From Burkholderiaceae bacterium (GTDB lineage Bacteria > Pseudomonadota > Gammaproteobacteria > Burkholderiales > Burkholderiaceae_C): 64,000 nt of DNA. Each line of letters starts with the position of its first letter. Position 1 is the stretch's first letter. The notes under the pieces were generated by a model. The model had not been told where the DNA came from. It did no database searches and saw only the letters and a program-made list of their open reading frames with translations. Shown piece by piece: positions 38,173-48,469 of the stretch. The position numbers and the translations under genes are program-made. The stretch lies in the NCBI GenBank assembly GCA_024235895.1, contig JACKLM010000006.1, positions 186,001 to 250,000 on the forward strand, written 5' to 3'.

Positions 38173-38393
38173 TTCAGCTCGGCGCGGATCCGGTCCAGGG
38201 CCTCGGCGAGTGGAACCATCGACGCTGGATCCTTCTGGACCAGCGCTTCGCGTTCGGCCGCGACCGCGTCCCACGCCGCGTCCTGGGCGGCGTCGGCGTC
38301 GAGGCTGGCCACCACGCGGTCGAGCAGGCGACGACGCTGCTCGGTCGGCAGGCGCAGCACCTCGGACGCCAGAGCTTCCAGGGGGATGGACAT
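38169..38393 (-). CDS. Addiction-module antitoxin component
   Basis: A 74-residue protein starting MSIPLEALASEVLRLPTEQR, then LLDRVVASLD and a C-terminal acidic and basic helix. This is the short putative addiction-module component family found next to ParE-like toxins, with the typical L-x-x-E-x-L-x-L-P-x-x-x-R-x-x-L start. GGAGAACGAG precedes ATG 38393. It overlaps the toxin by 4 bases, so translation is coupled. Confidence 0.82.
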   Translation of the reverse strand: MSIPLEALASEVLRLPTEQRRRLLDRVVASLDADAAQDAAWDAVAAEREALVQKDPASMVPLAEALDRIRAELK

Positions 38394-38605
38394 CTCGTTC
38401 TCCGGGCAATGGGGCCGGTGCCCCGCAGACAACTCAGCTTGCCACAAGTCTTCCGGTCCGGATGGCGTCGCGTAGCGGGCAGTTCATCCGGGCCGCCGCG
38501 GCGGACATTCGCGGCGAGTTGTGCGGCGGGTTGAGCGGCAGGCGCCCGCGCCGGTCCGCTCCAACCCGCCGAGATAGGGCGGCGCCGAAGGGCGCAGCCA
38601 TATCG

Positions 38606-40033
<1,428 letters not shown>

Positions 40034-40119
40034 CGTGGTCTCCGAGGTTCGCGGTGGAGAGGTTTCGGTTGCGGCGCGCCACCCGGTCCGCGCCGCACAA
40101 CGAGAGGGGGTGGGGCGGC

Positions 40120-41787
40120 CTACACGCGGCGCCAGTCGAAGCCGGCCTTCTGGCCGCTGCCGTAGACCTTGAGCGCGCCCTTGTCGCCGACCGCATTCGG
40201 GCGCTGGAAGATCCAGTTCTGCCACGCGGTCAGGCGGCCGAAGACGCGCGTCGTCATCGTCTCCGGGCCGTTGAAGCGCAGGTTGGCCTCCATGCCGGTC
40301 AGCGCGTCGGGGCTCATCGACGCGCGCTCCTCGATCGCGATCCGGGTCTCGTCGGCCCAGTCGATATCGTCCGGGGCACTCGTGACCAGGCCGAGTGCGA
40401 GCGCGGCCTCGCCGTCGAGCGCCTCGCCGGCCCTGGCCTCGACTGCCGCCAGCGGCGCCGCCTCGTCGTAGAAGCGGCGCGCCAGCCGGGTCTGCCCGGT
40501 GGCCATCGTGTAGGGGCCGAAGTTGATCGTGCCGACCGTGATCGCCGGTGCGCGGGCCGGCTCGTCGGGCAGCGCGAGCATGTAGCTGCGGTCGCAGGCC
40601 AGCGCCAGTTCCAGGTAGGTGCCGGCGAAGCACGAGCCCTCGTCGATCAGCGCGAACAGGCTGCGGCTCGAGACGTCGAGCCGGCTCAGCGTGCGCCGCC
40701 ACAGGCCGGTGACCTCGCGCACGAACCAGTGGGCGGCGTGCGCCTGCAGCGCGGCGTCCATCGCCTGCACCGCCGCGGCGTCGCCCTCGGTGCGGATCAG
40801 CCAGGTGCCGATCTCGGGCTCGTTGGTGCGCATCTCGAGGATCGCATCGTCGAGCTCGCGCGCGATCACCAGCGGCTGCCAGGCGCTGCCTGCGGCTTCG
40901 ATCGCGGCGATGTCGCCCGCAAGCCCACCCTGCGGCGCCTGCACGACCCAGGTCGCGACGCGCCGGGCGCGGTCGATCGTGACCGTGACGTGGCTGTAGC
41001 GCAGCGCGTCGGCCTCGATCGCCTTGGCCAGCGCCGGCAGCGCGACGCCGCGCGCGCCGGCCGGGCGGTCGCTGGCGGCGGCGAGCTGCTGCGCGCGCTC
41101 CTGCACCTTGGCCGCGAACTGCGCGGGCTTGGCGATCTCGTCGACCAGCCGCCAGTCCTTGGCCTTCTGCCCGCGCACGCCCTCGGTCGTGGTGCAGAAG
41201 ATGTCGGCCAGGTCGTGGCGGACCTTGCGCTTGTCGGTCACGCGCGTCAGCCCGCCGGTGCCGGGCAGCACGCCCAGCAGCGGCACCTCGGGCAGGCTGA
41301 CCGCGCTGCTGCGGTCGTCGACGAGGACGATCTCGTCGCAGGCCAGCGCCAGCTCGTAGCCGCCGCCGGCGCAGGCGCCGTTGACCGCGGCGAGAAACTT
41401 CAGCCCCGAGTGCGCGCTGGAATCCTCCAGCCCGTTGCGCGTCTCGTTGGTGAACTTGCAGAAGTTGACCTTCCAAGCGTGGCTGCTGACGCCGAGCATG
41501 AAGATGTTGGCGCCCGAGCAGAAGACCTTGTCCTTGGCGCTGGTGACGACCACCGTGCGCACCTCGGGGTGCTCGAAGCGGATCCGGTTGACGGCGTCGT
41601 GCAGCTCGATGTCGACCCCCAGGTCGTAGCTGTTGAGCTTGAGCTTGTAGCCCGGGCGCAGGCCGCCGTTCTCGTCGAAGTCGGCGGCCAGCGTCGCCAC
41701 CGGGCCCTCGAAGCTCAGCTTCCAGTGGCGGTAGCGGCTGGGGTCGGTCTGGTAGTCGACGCGGTCGGTGGACGGGGTGGCGGTCAT
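40120..41787 (-). CDS. boxC: Benzoyl-CoA-dihydrodiol lyase (2,3-epoxybenzoyl-CoA ring-opening enzyme)
   Basis: A 555-residue member of the enoyl-CoA hydratase/isomerase superfamily that hydrolytically opens the ring of 2,3-epoxybenzoyl-CoA, giving 3,4-dehydroadipyl-CoA semialdehyde and formate. Two crotonase-like halves are visible: VVVTSAKDKVFCSGANIFML near 88-108 with VNGACAGGGYELALACDEIV near 143 (oxyanion hole), and a second half with FAGTYLELALACDRSYML near 390. The large size and the two-part layout distinguish BoxC from ordinary hydratases. It is the first gene of the boxC-boxB transcript. Two BoxR-type operator motifs lie just upstream. Confidence 0.96.
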   Translation of the reverse strand: MTATPSTDRVDYQTDPSRYRHWKLSFEGPVATLAADFDENGGLRPGYKLKLNSYDLGVDIELHDAVNRIRFEHPEVRTVVVTSAKDKVFCSGANIFMLGVSSHAWKVNFCKFTNETRNGLEDSSAHSGLKFLAAVNGACAGGGYELALACDEIVLVDDRSSAVSLPEVPLLGVLPGTGGLTRVTDKRKVRHDLADIFCTTTEGVRGQKAKDWRLVDEIAKPAQFAAKVQERAQQLAAASDRPAGARGVALPALAKAIEADALRYSHVTVTIDRARRVATWVVQAPQGGLAGDIAAIEAAGSAWQPLVIARELDDAILEMRTNEPEIGTWLIRTEGDAAAVQAMDAALQAHAAHWFVREVTGLWRRTLSRLDVSSRSLFALIDEGSCFAGTYLELALACDRSYMLALPDEPARAPAITVGTINFGPYTMATGQTRLARRFYDEAAPLAAVEARAGEALDGEAALALGLVTSAPDDIDWADETRIAIEERASMSPDALTGMEANLRFNGPETMTTRVFGRLTAWQNWIFQRPNAVGDKGALKVYGSGQKAGFDWRRV

Positions 41788-41814
41788 CGGCAGTCTCCGG
41801 TTGGGTCGTCGAAA

Positions 41815-41852
41815 TGCACTTTAATGCATTTGATGTTGTGCACGATATTGCA
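41815..41852 (-). promoter_or_regulatory. Two BoxR operators (TGCA-N6-TGCA)
   Basis: TGCACTTTAATGCA (41815-41828) and TGCACGATATTGCA (41839-41852) both match TGCA-N6-TGCA, the operator described for BoxR, which responds to benzoyl-CoA. They lie between boxR and the boxC start, in an AT-richer promoter region, so they probably control the boxCB transcript. Confidence 0.85.
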
Positions 41853-41866
41853 TTGTCAATCCCGAG

Positions 41867-42808
41867 TCAAACAGTGGCGTATTCCGGCGCCGACATCGGC
41901 AGGTCCAGCGCGCGGCGCACCAGCAGCCGCAGCGCGTCGAAGGTCTGCGGCAGCGGCTGCGCGCTGGTGTCGAGCCTGAACTCTGCCTTGCCGTAGAAAG
42001 CCGCACGGGTCGCGAGGATGCCGCGCAGGTCGTCCATCGCCTCGGCGCTGGCGGCCATCGGACGCAGGTCGCCCTGCGCGCGCACCCGCGCCATGTGGTC
42101 CTCGGGGCGCGCCTGCAGCCACACGGTGGTGCAGTGGGTCAGCAGCAGGTTGAAGGTGGCGGCGTCCGAGACGACGCCGCCCGGCGTCGCGATGACCGCC
42201 TCGGGGTGGATCTGGATCGCCTCCTCGACCGCGCGCCGCTCGTAGCGCCGGTAGGCGGCAACCCCGTACAGGCCCTGGATTTCGGCGATGCTGCAGCCGG
42301 CGAACTGCTCGATCTCGCGGCTGAGCTCGACGAACGGGAACCCCAGGTCCTCGGCCAGCATGCGCCCGAGCGTGGTCTTGCCGGCGCCGCGCAGCCCGAT
42401 CAGCGCGACGCGGTGGCTGCGCACCGCGCTCCCGCCGCCGGTGCCGATCATCGCGCCGACCGCGACGCGCACGCGGCGCAGCGTGGCCTCGTCGCGCTGC
42501 TCGAGCAGCTCGCGCAGCAGCAGCCACTCGGGGTTGGAGGTCGTGACATCGCCGAGCAGCTCGGCCAGCGGGGCCTGCAGCGCCCCGGCGACCTGGTGCA
42601 GGACCAGGATCGACGCATTGCCGGTGCCGAGTTCCAGGTTCGCGAGGTGGCGCTCGGAGACGTCGGCGGCATGCGCCAGCGCGCGGCGCGTCATGCCGCG
42701 GCGGGCGCGGATCGCGCGCACGCGTTCACCGAGCGCGACCAGCAGCGGGTGGCGGGCGGCGGGTGCGTTCGTCTCGTCAGGGGAAGGTGACTCGTCGGTG
42801 CTTGACAT
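41867..42808 (-). CDS. boxR: BoxR-type transcriptional regulator (XRE HTH + shikimate-kinase-like domain)
   Basis: A 313-residue repressor. An N-terminal XRE helix-turn-helix (RVRAIRARRGMTRRALAHAA, DVSERHLANLELGTGNASIL, near 30-75) joins a shikimate-kinase-like domain (VALIGLRGAGKTTLGRMLAE near 152-171 and FVELSREIEQFAG) that in known BoxR/BzdR regulators binds benzoyl-CoA and releases DNA. It is in the same orientation as boxC, with operators between them, so it likely shuts off the box genes without substrate. It could itself be autoregulated from the divergent region at 42809-42967. Confidence 0.93.
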   Translation of the reverse strand: MSSTDESPSPDETNAPAARHPLLVALGERVRAIRARRGMTRRALAHAADVSERHLANLELGTGNASILVLHQVAGALQAPLAELLGDVTTSNPEWLLLRELLEQRDEATLRRVRVAVGAMIGTGGGSAVRSHRVALIGLRGAGKTTLGRMLAEDLGFPFVELSREIEQFAGCSIAEIQGLYGVAAYRRYERRAVEEAIQIHPEAVIATPGGVVSDAATFNLLLTHCTTVWLQARPEDHMARVRAQGDLRPMAASAEAMDDLRGILATRAAFYGKAEFRLDTSAQPLPQTFDALRLLVRRALDLPMSAPEYATV

Positions 42809-42837
42809 GATTCGCAGGGGTCGATACCGTCACGGCA

Positions 42838-42851
42838 TGCACCATAGTTCA
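42838..42851 (+). promoter_or_regulatory. Degenerate BoxR-like operator
   Basis: TGCACCATAGTTCA keeps the first TGCA and the 6-base spacer, but the second half is TTCA. It lies between divergent boxR and the DUF4863 gene that heads the ligase operon. It may be a weaker site for autoregulation or for the plus-strand operon. Confidence 0.4.
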
Positions 42852-42967
42852 TGTCGAGGCCGGGCACAAGAGGGCGTGAACCGGTCGAGCGGCAGCCAGG
42901 ACGTACCGGCATGGCGGCGGCCGCGCATATCCTCGACGTCTCGCAGACTCCTGGAGACTTTCGCGTC

Positions 42968-43438
42968 ATGACCCCAGCCGATTTGCACACCCGCATCGCC
43001 GCCGTCACCGACCGCATCGCCGGCCGGCCGCTGGACGCCGCGCTCGGCGCCTTCCTCAACGCCGAATTCGGCCCCGCGACCGAAGCCTGGCAGGGGCTGA
43101 AGGCCGCCTGCGAGGCCGGCGTCGCCGAGGGCTGGCTGTGCCAGCGCGAGGGCGGCGGCCTACGCTGGGGCCGCATCTTCAAGCCCGGGCCCGAGCTCGG
43201 CGGCTTCTCGGTCGACGTCGTCGACATGGCCGACATCGCCGGCCCGCACCACGTGCACCCGCTGGGCGAGATCGACCTCATCATGCCGATCGACGACGGT
43301 GCCCGCTTCGACGGCGCACCTGCCGGCTGGCTGGTGATGCCGCCCGCCAGCGCGCACCGCCCGACCGTCAGCGGCGGTCGCGCGCTGGTGCTGTACCTGC
43401 TGCCCGAGGGGCGGATCGACTTCACGCGCGCGGCCTGA
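42968..43438 (+). CDS. DUF4863 protein (4-hydroxylaminobenzoate lyase family)
   Basis: A 156-residue cupin-like protein: MTPADLHTRIAAVTDRIAG, then GRIFKPGPELGGFSVDVVDM, GPHHVHPLGEIDLIMPID (metal-ligand H-x-H-P-x-G-E type) and GWLVMPPASAHRPTVSGGRA. It is a member of the family that includes PnbB 4-hydroxylaminobenzoate lyase and is repeatedly seen in box clusters, where its role is unclear. It is the first gene of the plus-strand group with the benzoate-CoA ligase 34 bp downstream, so a role at an early aromatic step is inferred. Confidence 0.78.
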   Translation: MTPADLHTRIAAVTDRIAGRPLDAALGAFLNAEFGPATEAWQGLKAACEAGVAEGWLCQREGGGLRWGRIFKPGPELGGFSVDVVDMADIAGPHHVHPLGEIDLIMPIDDGARFDGAPAGWLVMPPASAHRPTVSGGRALVLYLLPEGRIDFTRAA

Positions 43439-43472
43439 CGCGACCGACGAGACAACCTGGAAGGAGACGACC

Positions 43473-45083
43473 ATGAGCACCCCCGACGTCGCGCCGCCGC
43501 CCGAGCGCTTCAACTTCGCAGCCCACTTGCTGGCGCTGAACACCGGCCATCCCGAGCGCGTGGCCTTCGTCGACGACCGCAGCGGGCTGACCTACGGCGA
43601 GCTCGACGAGCGCGTGCGCCGCATGGCCGCGGCGCTGCGCGGTGCCGGCCTGCGGCGCGAGGAGCGCGTGCTGCTGATGATGGTCGACGGCAACGACTGG
43701 CCGGTCGCCTTCCTCGGCGCGATGTACGCCGGCGTGGTGCCGGTGGCGGTCAACACGCTGCTGACGGCGGACGATATTGCCTACATGCTGGAGCACTCGC
43801 GTGCGCAGGCGGTGATCGCGTCGGGCGCGGTGCTGCCGGTGGTCAACAACGCGATGGTCAAGGCCGACCACGAGGTCGAGCTGGTCGTCGTCTCGCAGCC
43901 GGCGGCGCCGCTGCGCGCGCTGCCCGAGCCGGGGTCGCCGCTGACGACCCGCGAGCTCGGCTTCGAGGACTTCCTGCGCGACGTCAAGCCGATGACCAGG
44001 CCGGCGCCGACTGCGGGCGACGACCCGGGGTTCTGGCTCTACTCGTCGGGGTCGACCGGCCGCCCCAAGGGCACGGTGCACTCGCAGGCCAACCCGTACT
44101 GGAGCTCCGAGCTGTACGGCCGCAGGCTGCTCGGCCTGCGCGCCGACGATGTCTGCTTCTCGGCTGCCAAGCTGTTCTTCGCCTACGGGCTGGGCAACGG
44201 GCTGACCTTCCCGCTGACGGTCGGCGCGACGACGCTGTTGATGGCCGAGCGGCCGACGCCGGAGGCGATCTTCAGGCGCTGGCGCGGCGGGGTCGGCAAT
44301 CTCAAGCCAACGATCTTTTTCGGCGCGCCAACGGGCTACGCCGGCATGCTGGCGCACCCGGGGCTGCCGGCGCGCGGCGAGGTCGCGCTGCGCATGGCCT
44401 CGTCGGCCGGCGAGGCGCTGCCGGCGGAGATCGGGCAGCGCTTCAAGGCGCACTTCGGGGTCGACATCGTCGACGGCATCGGCTCGACCGAGATGCTGCA
44501 CATCTTCCTGTCCAACCGCCCCGGCGACGTGCGCTACGGCACCACCGGCTGGCCGGTGCCAGGCTACGAGATCGAGCTGCGCGGCGAGGGCGGCGGCCCG
44601 GTGCCCGACGGCGAACCCGGCGACCTCTACATCCACGGCCCGTCGGCGGCGATGATGTACTGGGGCAACCGCGCCAAGACGCGCGAGACCTTCCAGGGCG
44701 GCTGGACCAAGAGCGGCGACAAGTACGTGCGCAACGCCGACGGGACCTACACCTACAGCGGCCGCAGCGACGACATGCTCAAGGTCAGCGGCATCTACGT
44801 CAGCCCGTTCGAGGTCGAGGCGACGCTGGTGCAGCACCCGGCGGTGCTCGAGGCGGCCGTGATCGGCATCACCGACACCGACGGCCTGACCAAGACCAAG
44901 GCCTTCGTCGTGCTGAAGGACGGCGCGGCGGCGACCGACGACGAGCTCAAGGCCTTCGTCAAGGACAAGCTCGCCCCGTACAAGTACCCGCGCGTGATCG
45001 AATTCGTCCCCGAGCTGCCGAAGACGGCCACCGGCAAGATCCAGCGCTTCCGGCTGCGCGAGCGCGAGGCGCACAAGGCTTGA
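43473..45083 (+). CDS. bclA: Benzoate-CoA ligase
   Basis: A 536-residue AMP-forming acyl-CoA synthetase that activates benzoate to benzoyl-CoA, the substrate of BoxAB. It has a strong AAGGAGACGACC ribosome-binding site. Motifs are YSSGSTGRPKGTVHS near 190-204 (P-loop), an aromatic-acid specificity region FFAYGLGNGLTFPLTVGA, GSTEMLHIFLSNRPG near 338, YTYSGRSDDMLKVSG near 427 and PKTATGKIQRFRLR near 517 with the catalytic Lys. It is followed without a gap by an alpha/beta hydrolase. 4-Hydroxybenzoate ligases are similar, but the box context favours benzoate. Confidence 0.93.
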   Translation: MSTPDVAPPPERFNFAAHLLALNTGHPERVAFVDDRSGLTYGELDERVRRMAAALRGAGLRREERVLLMMVDGNDWPVAFLGAMYAGVVPVAVNTLLTADDIAYMLEHSRAQAVIASGAVLPVVNNAMVKADHEVELVVVSQPAAPLRALPEPGSPLTTRELGFEDFLRDVKPMTRPAPTAGDDPGFWLYSSGSTGRPKGTVHSQANPYWSSELYGRRLLGLRADDVCFSAAKLFFAYGLGNGLTFPLTVGATTLLMAERPTPEAIFRRWRGGVGNLKPTIFFGAPTGYAGMLAHPGLPARGEVALRMASSAGEALPAEIGQRFKAHFGVDIVDGIGSTEMLHIFLSNRPGDVRYGTTGWPVPGYEIELRGEGGGPVPDGEPGDLYIHGPSAAMMYWGNRAKTRETFQGGWTKSGDKYVRNADGTYTYSGRSDDMLKVSGIYVSPFEVEATLVQHPAVLEAAVIGITDTDGLTKTKAFVVLKDGAAATDDELKAFVKDKLAPYKYPRVIEFVPELPKTATGKIQRFRLREREAHKA

Positions 45084-45088
45084 GCCCG

Positions 45089-45964
45089 ATGCGGCCGCAA
45101 GGCGCCGAGGGCGGCGCGCAGCAAGGCACCGACGCCGGCACGGCCGGCGCCGGCCCGATCGAGCATGTCGACATCGACTGGGCCGGCCAGCGCGTCGGCA
45201 TCGAGCACCAGTGGATCCACCGCGACCGCTTCGGCGCCCCGCTCGTGATCTTCCTGCACGAGGGGCTGGGGTCGGTGCGGATGTGGAAGGACTTCCCCGC
45301 GCGGTTGTGCGATGCGCTGGGCTGGCGCGGGCTGGTCTACTCGCGCGTCGGCTACGGCGGCTCCAGGCTCTACACGCCCGAGCAGGCCTGGGGGCTGGAC
45401 TTCATGCACCGGCAGGCGCACGAGGTGCTGCCGGCGCTGCTGGACGCGCTCGGCATCGACCCCGACGTGCAGCCGCCCTGGCTGATCGGCCACAGCGACG
45501 GCGGGTCGATCGCGCTGCTGTACGCAGCGCGCTACCCGCGCCGCGTCGCCGGGCTGGTCGTGATGGCGCCGCATATCGTGGTCGAGGACTTGTCGGTGGC
45601 GAGCATCTCGGCCGCGCGCCGCGCCTACCTCGAGACCGACCTGCGCGAGCGGCTGGCGAAGTACCACGACGACCCCGACCGTGCCTTCTGGCGCTGGAAC
45701 GACATCTGGCTGCACCCGCCGTTCCGCGAATGGTCGATCGAGCAGGAGATCGCGACCATCCGCTGCCCGGTGCTCGCGATCCAGGGCGTCGACGACGAGT
45801 ACGGGACGATGGCGCAGATCCGCGGCATCGCGCGCCGCGTGCCGCAGACGCAGCTCGTCGAGCTGCCCGACTGCGCGCACTCGCCGCACCGGGATCAGCC
45901 GGATGCGGTCATCGACGAGGTAAGGGCGTTCATCGGTGCGGTCGGCGCGCAGGACCCGGGCTGA
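45089..45964 (+). CDS. Alpha/beta hydrolase of the box cluster
   Basis: A 291-residue hydrolase. The nucleophile elbow GHSDGG has Ser136. The general base His lies in ELPDCAHSPHRDQP near 265-278 and the acid in VLAIQGVDDEYG. LVIFLHEGLGSVRMWKDFP near 50 forms the oxyanion-hole region. Such hydrolases in box clusters may act on CoA thioesters or lactones, but the substrate is unknown. The ligase stop overlaps the 5' end; ATG 45089 is used, though a TTG at 45080 is possible. Confidence 0.82.
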   Translation: MRPQGAEGGAQQGTDAGTAGAGPIEHVDIDWAGQRVGIEHQWIHRDRFGAPLVIFLHEGLGSVRMWKDFPARLCDALGWRGLVYSRVGYGGSRLYTPEQAWGLDFMHRQAHEVLPALLDALGIDPDVQPPWLIGHSDGGSIALLYAARYPRRVAGLVVMAPHIVVEDLSVASISAARRAYLETDLRERLAKYHDDPDRAFWRWNDIWLHPPFREWSIEQEIATIRCPVLAIQGVDDEYGTMAQIRGIARRVPQTQLVELPDCAHSPHRDQPDAVIDEVRAFIGAVGAQDPG

Positions 45965-46135
45965 GGAGAGCCAGGGGCGCGGGGACGCCGGGCGCGGCCG
46001 GCGCGAATTCGAGAAATGGTGCCGTGCCGCGCCGAGTCGTCCTGACCTCCCCGGGTACGGACTGGACGCACCCTGGCCCTGAAGACGCGTCTGCCTCGGG
46101 GGCCCGATGCGCCGCGGCAGGTCTGGGGGCCGCTC

Positions 46136-47371
46136 TCAGCGGCACGCGATCTCGACCCGCCGGTTCAGCGCCCGCCCGGCCTCGGTCGCGTTGTCGGCGA
46201 TCGGCTGCTGCTCGCCCCGGCCCTGTGCCGCGAGGCGCCCGGCGGCGATGCCGCGCTCGCGCAGTGCGGCGACGACAGCCTCGGCGCGGCGCTGCGAGAG
46301 CTCGTCGTTGTAGGCCTGCGCACCCTCGCTGGAGGTATGCCCGACGACCGTGATCGACGTCGCCGGCGCGGCGCGCAGGCCGTCGTGCAGCGCGTCCAGG
46401 TGGGGCTTGGACGCCGGGCGGATGGCGGCCGAGTCGAAGTCGAACTGGATGCCGTGGACGACCGCGCCGCAGCCCAGCGGCGCCACCGCCTGACCCGCGC
46501 AGGCCATCTTCAGCGCGGATGCCGAGTCGCCGCCGTAGAGCTTGAACGGTGCGCCGTTGGTCGAGCGCACACCGAAGATCGCGCCGCGGCTGTCCACCGA
46601 AAGCACGAAGGCGCTGGGCACGCCGCTCTTGCGGGACTTGCCGGTGGCCAGCAACAGCGGGCCGCCGACGGTGCCTTGGAGCTCGCCGTCGTCGTCGTAG
46701 CAGCCGCTGACGCGCACCCCGTCCTGCTGCAGCGCCAGCTTGACGCCGCGCGCCTGCCACTTGCCGCTGAAGGCGGTCGACATCGGCACGGGCTCCTGCG
46801 TGCCGTAGCCGGCGATCTCGCTGAATTCGAGGAAGGTCTTGTCGCGCTCGACCCGGATGCCGCCGGCAAGGGTGAGGCGCAGCCAACGCACGGGCTTGCG
46901 GACGGCGGCGGCGAATTCGGTCGCCTCGCCCTTGCTCGGGTGCGTGGCCAGGGTCACCCGCGCCAGCTCGTCGAACGGACCGTCGCGGCCCGCGGCCGAA
47001 CCGGCGATGACGACGTCCTTGACAAAGGTCTGCGACGGGCTCGGCGTTTCCAGCACGTTCGGGATCGCGAACGAATCGAAGGTCGTCGCCGCCGGCAGCT
47101 CGACGACGATCACGAACGAAGTGTCCGCCGGGCCGGGTTTCAGCGTGAGGACGAAACCCTGCGGCGCCTCGTCGATCGCCGCCAAGGCCTGGCTCATGCC
47201 CAGGCCCAGCGCCTGGGCGGCGCCGCCGAGCGCGACCGGCACCGCGCCGCGGGCCAGGCTCAGCCAGTCGACGCGTGGTGCGGCGCCGGCTGTGGCCAGC
47301 GGCAGCAAGGCGAGCATGGCGGCGAGACCCGCGCGAAGCAGACTGCGACGATCGAGGGCAGGTCGCATCAT
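46136..47371 (-). CDS. OmpA-family outer-membrane-associated protein
   Basis: A 411-residue exported protein with a signal peptide (RRSLLRAGLAAMLALLPLATAGAA). The N-terminal 280 residues form a unique beta-rich domain with a FDSFAIPNVLETPSPSQTFV-type discoidin-like stretch. The C-terminal OmpA domain (GIQFDFDSAAIRPASKPHLD, VVGHTSSEGAQAYNDELSQR, RVEI) binds peptidoglycan. It has two cysteines in MACAGQAVAPLGCGAVV between the domains. It probably links the outer membrane to the cell wall. ATG 47371 is used, with CAGGAGCC upstream. Confidence 0.85.
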   Translation of the reverse strand: MMRPALDRRSLLRAGLAAMLALLPLATAGAAPRVDWLSLARGAVPVALGGAAQALGLGMSQALAAIDEAPQGFVLTLKPGPADTSFVIVVELPAATTFDSFAIPNVLETPSPSQTFVKDVVIAGSAAGRDGPFDELARVTLATHPSKGEATEFAAAVRKPVRWLRLTLAGGIRVERDKTFLEFSEIAGYGTQEPVPMSTAFSGKWQARGVKLALQQDGVRVSGCYDDDGELQGTVGGPLLLATGKSRKSGVPSAFVLSVDSRGAIFGVRSTNGAPFKLYGGDSASALKMACAGQAVAPLGCGAVVHGIQFDFDSAAIRPASKPHLDALHDGLRAAPATSITVVGHTSSEGAQAYNDELSQRRAEAVVAALRERGIAAGRLAAQGRGEQQPIADNATEAGRALNRRVEIACR

Positions 47372-47481
47372 GGCGAAAGGCTCCTGGGTGCCGGGGGGGG
47401 GTGTCGCAGGCGACCCGAGACCGGCGGCCCGGTCGGCATGCTTCGAACACACGGGCGATCGTAAGCCGCGGCAGCGCGCTG

Positions 47482-48039
47482 CTACTCGCGCCAGTATTCG
47501 GGTGCCGCCATGCTCTCGGCGCAGGCGACGCTGCCTTGGACCGCGTCCAACACGCCTGGCGCCAGCGCGCGCACCCTCCACGCGGCGGCGGGCTCGATGG
47601 GGTAGGGCGCGTGCAGCCCGTGCGGCAGCGCCGGGCCGAATCCGCAGCGCGTGTAGTAGGCGGGGTCCCCGAGCACGAAAAGCAGCTGCACGCCGGCGGC
47701 CGCGAGCCGGGCCGCGCCCGCCTCGATCAGCGCGCGGCCGACGCCGCGGCGCTGCGCGGCCGGGACCACGGCCAGCGGGGCGAGGATGGCGGCGCGCACC
47801 TGGTGCGCGCCGCGCGCGCCGCCGCGGCCGGGATCGGCGCCGGTCAGCGACGCGTGCGTGAACAGTGCGTGGCCGACGGCCTGGCCACCGTCCCAGGCCA
47901 GCAACGACAGGCAGGGCCGCGCGGTCGGGTCGCGCAATAGCGCCGCGACCAGGGTTGCCTCGTCGTCGCGGCCGAAGGCATGGCGCTCGACGTCCAGCGC
48001 GGCGGGGGTGTCGGCAGAAGTGGCCTCGACGATGTGCAT
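47482..48039 (-). CDS. GNAT-family N-acetyltransferase
   Basis: A 185-residue GNAT protein. It has HAFGRDDEATLVAALLRDPT, LSLLAWDGGQAVGHALFTHA and, near 98-118, LAPLAVVPAAQRRGVGRALI, the acetyl-CoA-binding motif A (Q/R-x-x-G-x-G/A). LLFVLGDPAYYTRCGFGPAL follows. This resembles the YhbS-type GNAT subgroup; the acceptor substrate is unknown. It starts at ATG 48039 and lies 28 bp after a toxin gene. Confidence 0.85.
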   Translation of the reverse strand: MHIVEATSADTPAALDVERHAFGRDDEATLVAALLRDPTARPCLSLLAWDGGQAVGHALFTHASLTGADPGRGGARGAHQVRAAILAPLAVVPAAQRRGVGRALIEAGAARLAAAGVQLLFVLGDPAYYTRCGFGPALPHGLHAPYPIEPAAAWRVRALAPGVLDAVQGSVACAESMAAPEYWRE

Positions 48040-48067
48040 GGTGTCGCAGGCGAAGGCTTCGCGGGCG

Positions 48068-48469
48068 TCAGCGTTCGCGCGGGCCGAGCCCACCGGGCCA
48101 CAGTCGCGCAAAGTCGAACGAGAGCTGTCGGTGATGCCGGATCGAAAGCAGGTAGATCGCGCGCCGGGCATCCGCCACGGTGTAGAGGATCAGATAGTCG
48201 CCATGCAGGTAGACGCGAAGGGCGTCCGCGGCGCCTGCCGGCAGCGTGGCCAGCTGGGCGAGCGCCTCGGCCGACTGGGGCGGGTGTTCGAGGTAGCGCC
48301 GGCCTATGCGTGGAAAGCGACGCAGGTTGGGGATGACGGTGCCGCGCAGATCGGCGAGCAAGCGGTCGAAGGCGGAGCCGGCCTGTGCGTCGACGAGGAA
48401 GTCCTCGATCGCGTCGAGCCGCTCCAGGAAGCTGGCCGCCAGCTCGACACGGAACAGCCGCTCAGCCAC
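48068..48469 (-). CDS. RelE/ParE-type toxin
   Basis: A 133-residue protein beginning VAERLFRVELAASFLERLDA, with FPRIGRRYLEHPP, LRVYLHGDYLILYTVADARR, AIYLLSIRHHRQLSFDFARL. The Y-L-I-L-Y-x-V-x-x... I-x-L-L-S-I-R-H-x-R-Q pattern is RelE/ParE-like. The GTG start overlaps the antitoxin stop by 8 bases. It is longer than usual (about 95) because of an N-terminal and central extension. It is a probable type II toxin. Confidence 0.78.
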   Translation of the reverse strand: MAERLFRVELAASFLERLDAIEDFLVDAQAGSAFDRLLADLRGTVIPNLRRFPRIGRRYLEHPPQSAEALAQLATLPAGAADALRVYLHGDYLILYTVADARRAIYLLSIRHHRQLSFDFARLWPGGLGPRER

